Shown here: piece by piece, positions 62,525-64,000 of the stretch
Position numbering within the stretch: the first letter of the stretch is position 1
Layout of the letters: every line of letters starts with the position of its first letter
NCBI GenBank assembly: GCA_937139365.1
Contig: CAKZPT010000108.1
Coordinates: 1 to 64,000 of the forward strand
Direction: 5' to 3'
Source: an uncultured bacterium
GTDB taxonomy: Bacteria > Verrucomicrobiota > Kiritimatiellia > PWTM01
DNA length: 64,000 bases
Notes under the pieces: generated by a model
Told to the model about the DNA's origin: nothing
Database searches by the model: none
What the model saw: the letters and a program-made list of their open reading frames with translations, nothing else
Made by a program: the position numbers and the translations under genes

Positions 62525-64000
62525 TCAGGCCGGGTTCGCCCGGTGCGTTGGCACCACCCGGAGGGCGCCGGTCGGACAGCCGGAGCGGCACATGTCGCAG
62601 CGAACGCACATCACGTCGTCGATCCGGTGCCGGCGGAACGGATCGGCGGCGATCGCACCGACCGGGCACACCTGCGCGCAGCGCGTGCAGCCGATGCACT
62701 CGTCGCCCACCTCGTAGCGGATCAACCGCACGCAGCGGCCGGCCGGACAGCGGCCTTTGAGATGTTCCTCGTACTCGTCGCGGAAATACCGCAACGTGGT
62801 GAGGACGGGGTTCGGCGCGGTCCGCCCGAGTCCGCAAAGGCTCTGGCGCCGGGTGATGTCGGCCAGGCGCTCGAGCCGGTCGAGGTCGTCGGGGCGCGCC
62901 GTCCCCTCGCAGAGGCGGTCGAGGATGTCGAGCATCCGGCGCGTGCCGATGCGGCATGGCGTACATTTGCCGCAGGACTCGCGGCACGTGAACGAGAGGA
63001 AATAGCGCGCCACGTCGACCATGCAATCCCTGTCGTCGAGCACGACGAGGCCACCGGACCCCATCATCGCGCCGACGCGGAGGAGGGCCTCGTAGTCCAC
63101 CGGTGTATCGCCAAGCCGTTCGGGGATGCAGCCGCCAGAGGGGCCGCCGACCTGGACGGCCTTCCACGGGCGGCCGTTGGCCGCCCCGCCGCCGATCTCC
63201 TCGACGATCTCGCGCAAGGTCATGTCCATCGGCACTTCGATCAGGCCGCCGCGGGCGATCTTGCCGGCCAGCGCGAAGACCTTGGTCCCCTTGCTCCGCT
63301 CCGTGCCGATCGCCGCGAATGCGGCCGCGCCGCGGCGCAGAATCCACGGCACCAGCGCCAGCGTCTCGCAGTTGTTCACCAGCGTCGGCTGGCCCCGCAG
63401 ACCCCGTTCGGCGGGGAACGGCGGCCGGAGGCGCGGCGAGCCACGACGGCCCTCGACCGATTCGATCAGCGCGGTCTCCTCCCCACAGACGAACGCGCCA
63501 CCGCCCTGAACGACCCGCAGGTCCAGCGTGACCCCACGTCCCAGGATGTCCGGTCCGAGCAGTCCCGCCGCCCGCAAGCGGTCCATCGCCGTGCCGATCC
63601 GCCGGACGGCCAGCGGATATTCATGCCGGATATACAGAACCCCCTCCCTCGCGCCGACGGCCCACGCGGCCAGGATCATGCCCTCGAGGATCCGGTAGGG
63701 GTAGGACTCCATCAGCATCCGGTCCATGAACGCGCCAGGGTCGCCCTCGTCGCCGTTGCAAACGACGTACTTTTCGACGCCCGGCCCGTCGCGGACCGCG
63801 CGCCACTTCCGGCCGGTGGGGAACCCCGCCCCGCCGCGGCCGCGCAGACTGGACGCCTTGATCTCCGCGATGGACTCCTCCGGTGGCCGTACGCCGAGCC
63901 ATCGTTCCAGCGCCACGAACCCGCCGCGGCGGCGGTACTCGTCGAGGTCCAGCGGATGGATATCGCCGCAGGATTCCGTTGCGATGTGGAGCTGGCGGCC
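62525..64000 (-). CDS. HydB/NuoF-type NAD(P)H-binding flavoprotein with C-terminal 2[4Fe-4S] domain (5' truncated)
   Basis: This flavoprotein subunit is of the kind found in bifurcating [FeFe]-hydrogenases, NADP-reducing hydrogenases and some formate dehydrogenases. The frame is open to the window edge; the GTG at 63916 is internal, because RQLHIATESCGDIHPLDLDEY continues upstream. It has the FMN/NADH sites GRGGAGFPTGRKW and CNGDEGDPGAFMDR, FVCGEETALIESVEG, and the cluster motif SCGKCTPCRIGT. A ferredoxin-like C-terminus follows with CIGCTRCAQVCPVGAI and CVRCDMCRSGCPTGAL. The two extra clusters favour HydB-type enzymes over the respiratory NuoF. Partners would lie beyond 64000. Confidence 0.9.
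   Translation of the reverse strand, partial: GRQLHIATESCGDIHPLDLDEYRRRGGFVALERWLGVRPPEESIAEIKASSLRGRGGAGFPTGRKWRAVRDGPGVEKYVVCNGDEGDPGAFMDRMLMESYPYRILEGMILAAWAVGAREGVLYIRHEYPLAVRRIGTAMDRLRAAGLLGPDILGRGVTLDLRVVQGGGAFVCGEETALIESVEGRRGSPRLRPPFPAERGLRGQPTLVNNCETLALVPWILRRGAAAFAAIGTERSKGTKVFALAGKIARGGLIEVPMDMTLREIVEEIGGGAANGRPWKAVQVGGPSGGCIPERLGDTPVDYEALLRVGAMMGSGGLVVLDDRDCMVDVARYFLSFTCRESCGKCTPCRIGTRRMLDILDRLCEGTARPDDLDRLERLADITRRQSLCGLGRTAPNPVLTTLRYFRDEYEEHLKGRCPAGRCVRLIRYEVGDECIGCTRCAQVCPVGAIAADPFRRHRIDDVMCVRCDMCRSGCPTGALRVVPTHRANPA

Noticed and set aside
1-64000. Long antisense or out-of-frame ORFs such as 50388..53384 (minus, 998 aa), 11274..13439 (minus, 721 aa) and 1915..3798 (minus, 627 aa)
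   Set aside because: They lie opposite well-supported genes and have repetitive Arg/Ala/Pro/Gly composition without domains. They result from the rarity of stop codons at this G+C content.
1-64000. tRNA, rRNA or CRISPR array
   Set aside because: No tRNA T-loop consensus with a plausible cloverleaf, no rRNA segment and no regularly spaced direct repeats were noticed by eye. A dedicated covariance or repeat search was not possible here.

Overview
The window is about 70 % G+C and almost gap-free. Genes are chained by 4-base start/stop overlaps (ATGA or GTGA), and GTG starts are common. Formylglycine sulfatases, glycoside hydrolases of unusual architecture, a DUF6807 protein, a MoxR/DUF58/DUF4129/SpoIIM cluster, TTCCAA-NNN-TTGGAA palindromes and a NuoF/HydB-type flavoprotein together suggest a PVC-superphylum bacterium (Verrucomicrobiota or Kiritimatiellota), probably with an anaerobic or facultative metabolism. 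This placement is inference; no rRNA gene is present.

Layout. 1-4119 encodes metal-chelate or corrinoid uptake: a TonB-dependent receptor (5'-truncated), binding protein, permease and ATPase. 4363-14955 is one translationally coupled run of eleven genes around a MoxR AAA+ ATPase: GYF/zinc/RDD membrane proteins, DUF4129, DUF4350, MoxR, a truncated FAD-oxidoreductase-like ORF, DUF58, SpoIIM-like and RDD. 15114-22751 holds housekeeping genes: comF, accD, folC, murG, murC, then trpD and dgt on the minus strand. 22968-29064 carries a zinc-ribbon/coiled-coil protein, sufS-sufU, a 3D-domain lipoprotein, an SH3-like protein, an M48 protease and a glycosidase-like/TM/TPR fusion.

29170-39015 is an accessory block in which nearly every large gene is interrupted: a glycosyltransferase with an in-frame TAA, an FtsX-type permease with a frameshift, a GH5-like gene with two TAG codons and a GH10 gene with three frameshifts. 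39194-45485 is an RND tripartite efflux operon (tetR, outer-membrane factor, adaptor, pump) behind a promoter built into a perfect 26-bp palindrome. 45993-48030 has a nitroreductase, a nucleotide-sugar epimerase behind an 11-base homopolymer, and a HIT hydrolase. A sulfatase spread over three frames follows.

50013-55165 is an electron-transfer operon (FixC/ETF-QO-like, FixX-like ferredoxin, EtfB, EtfA, acyl-CoA dehydrogenase) with a TTGACA promoter. It is probably the route by which acyl-CoA electrons reach the membrane quinone pool. 55260-62041 is mixed accessory DNA: a frameshifted secreted protein, FmdB zinc ribbon, a large glycosidase, DUF6807 fused in frame to an MGMT-like protein, RmlD, a sulfatase remnant lacking its catalytic domain, and YjbQ. 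The window ends inside a HydB/NuoF-type subunit on the minus strand. Core genes are intact while polysaccharide-related genes are repeatedly broken. That contrast is the main theme of the window.
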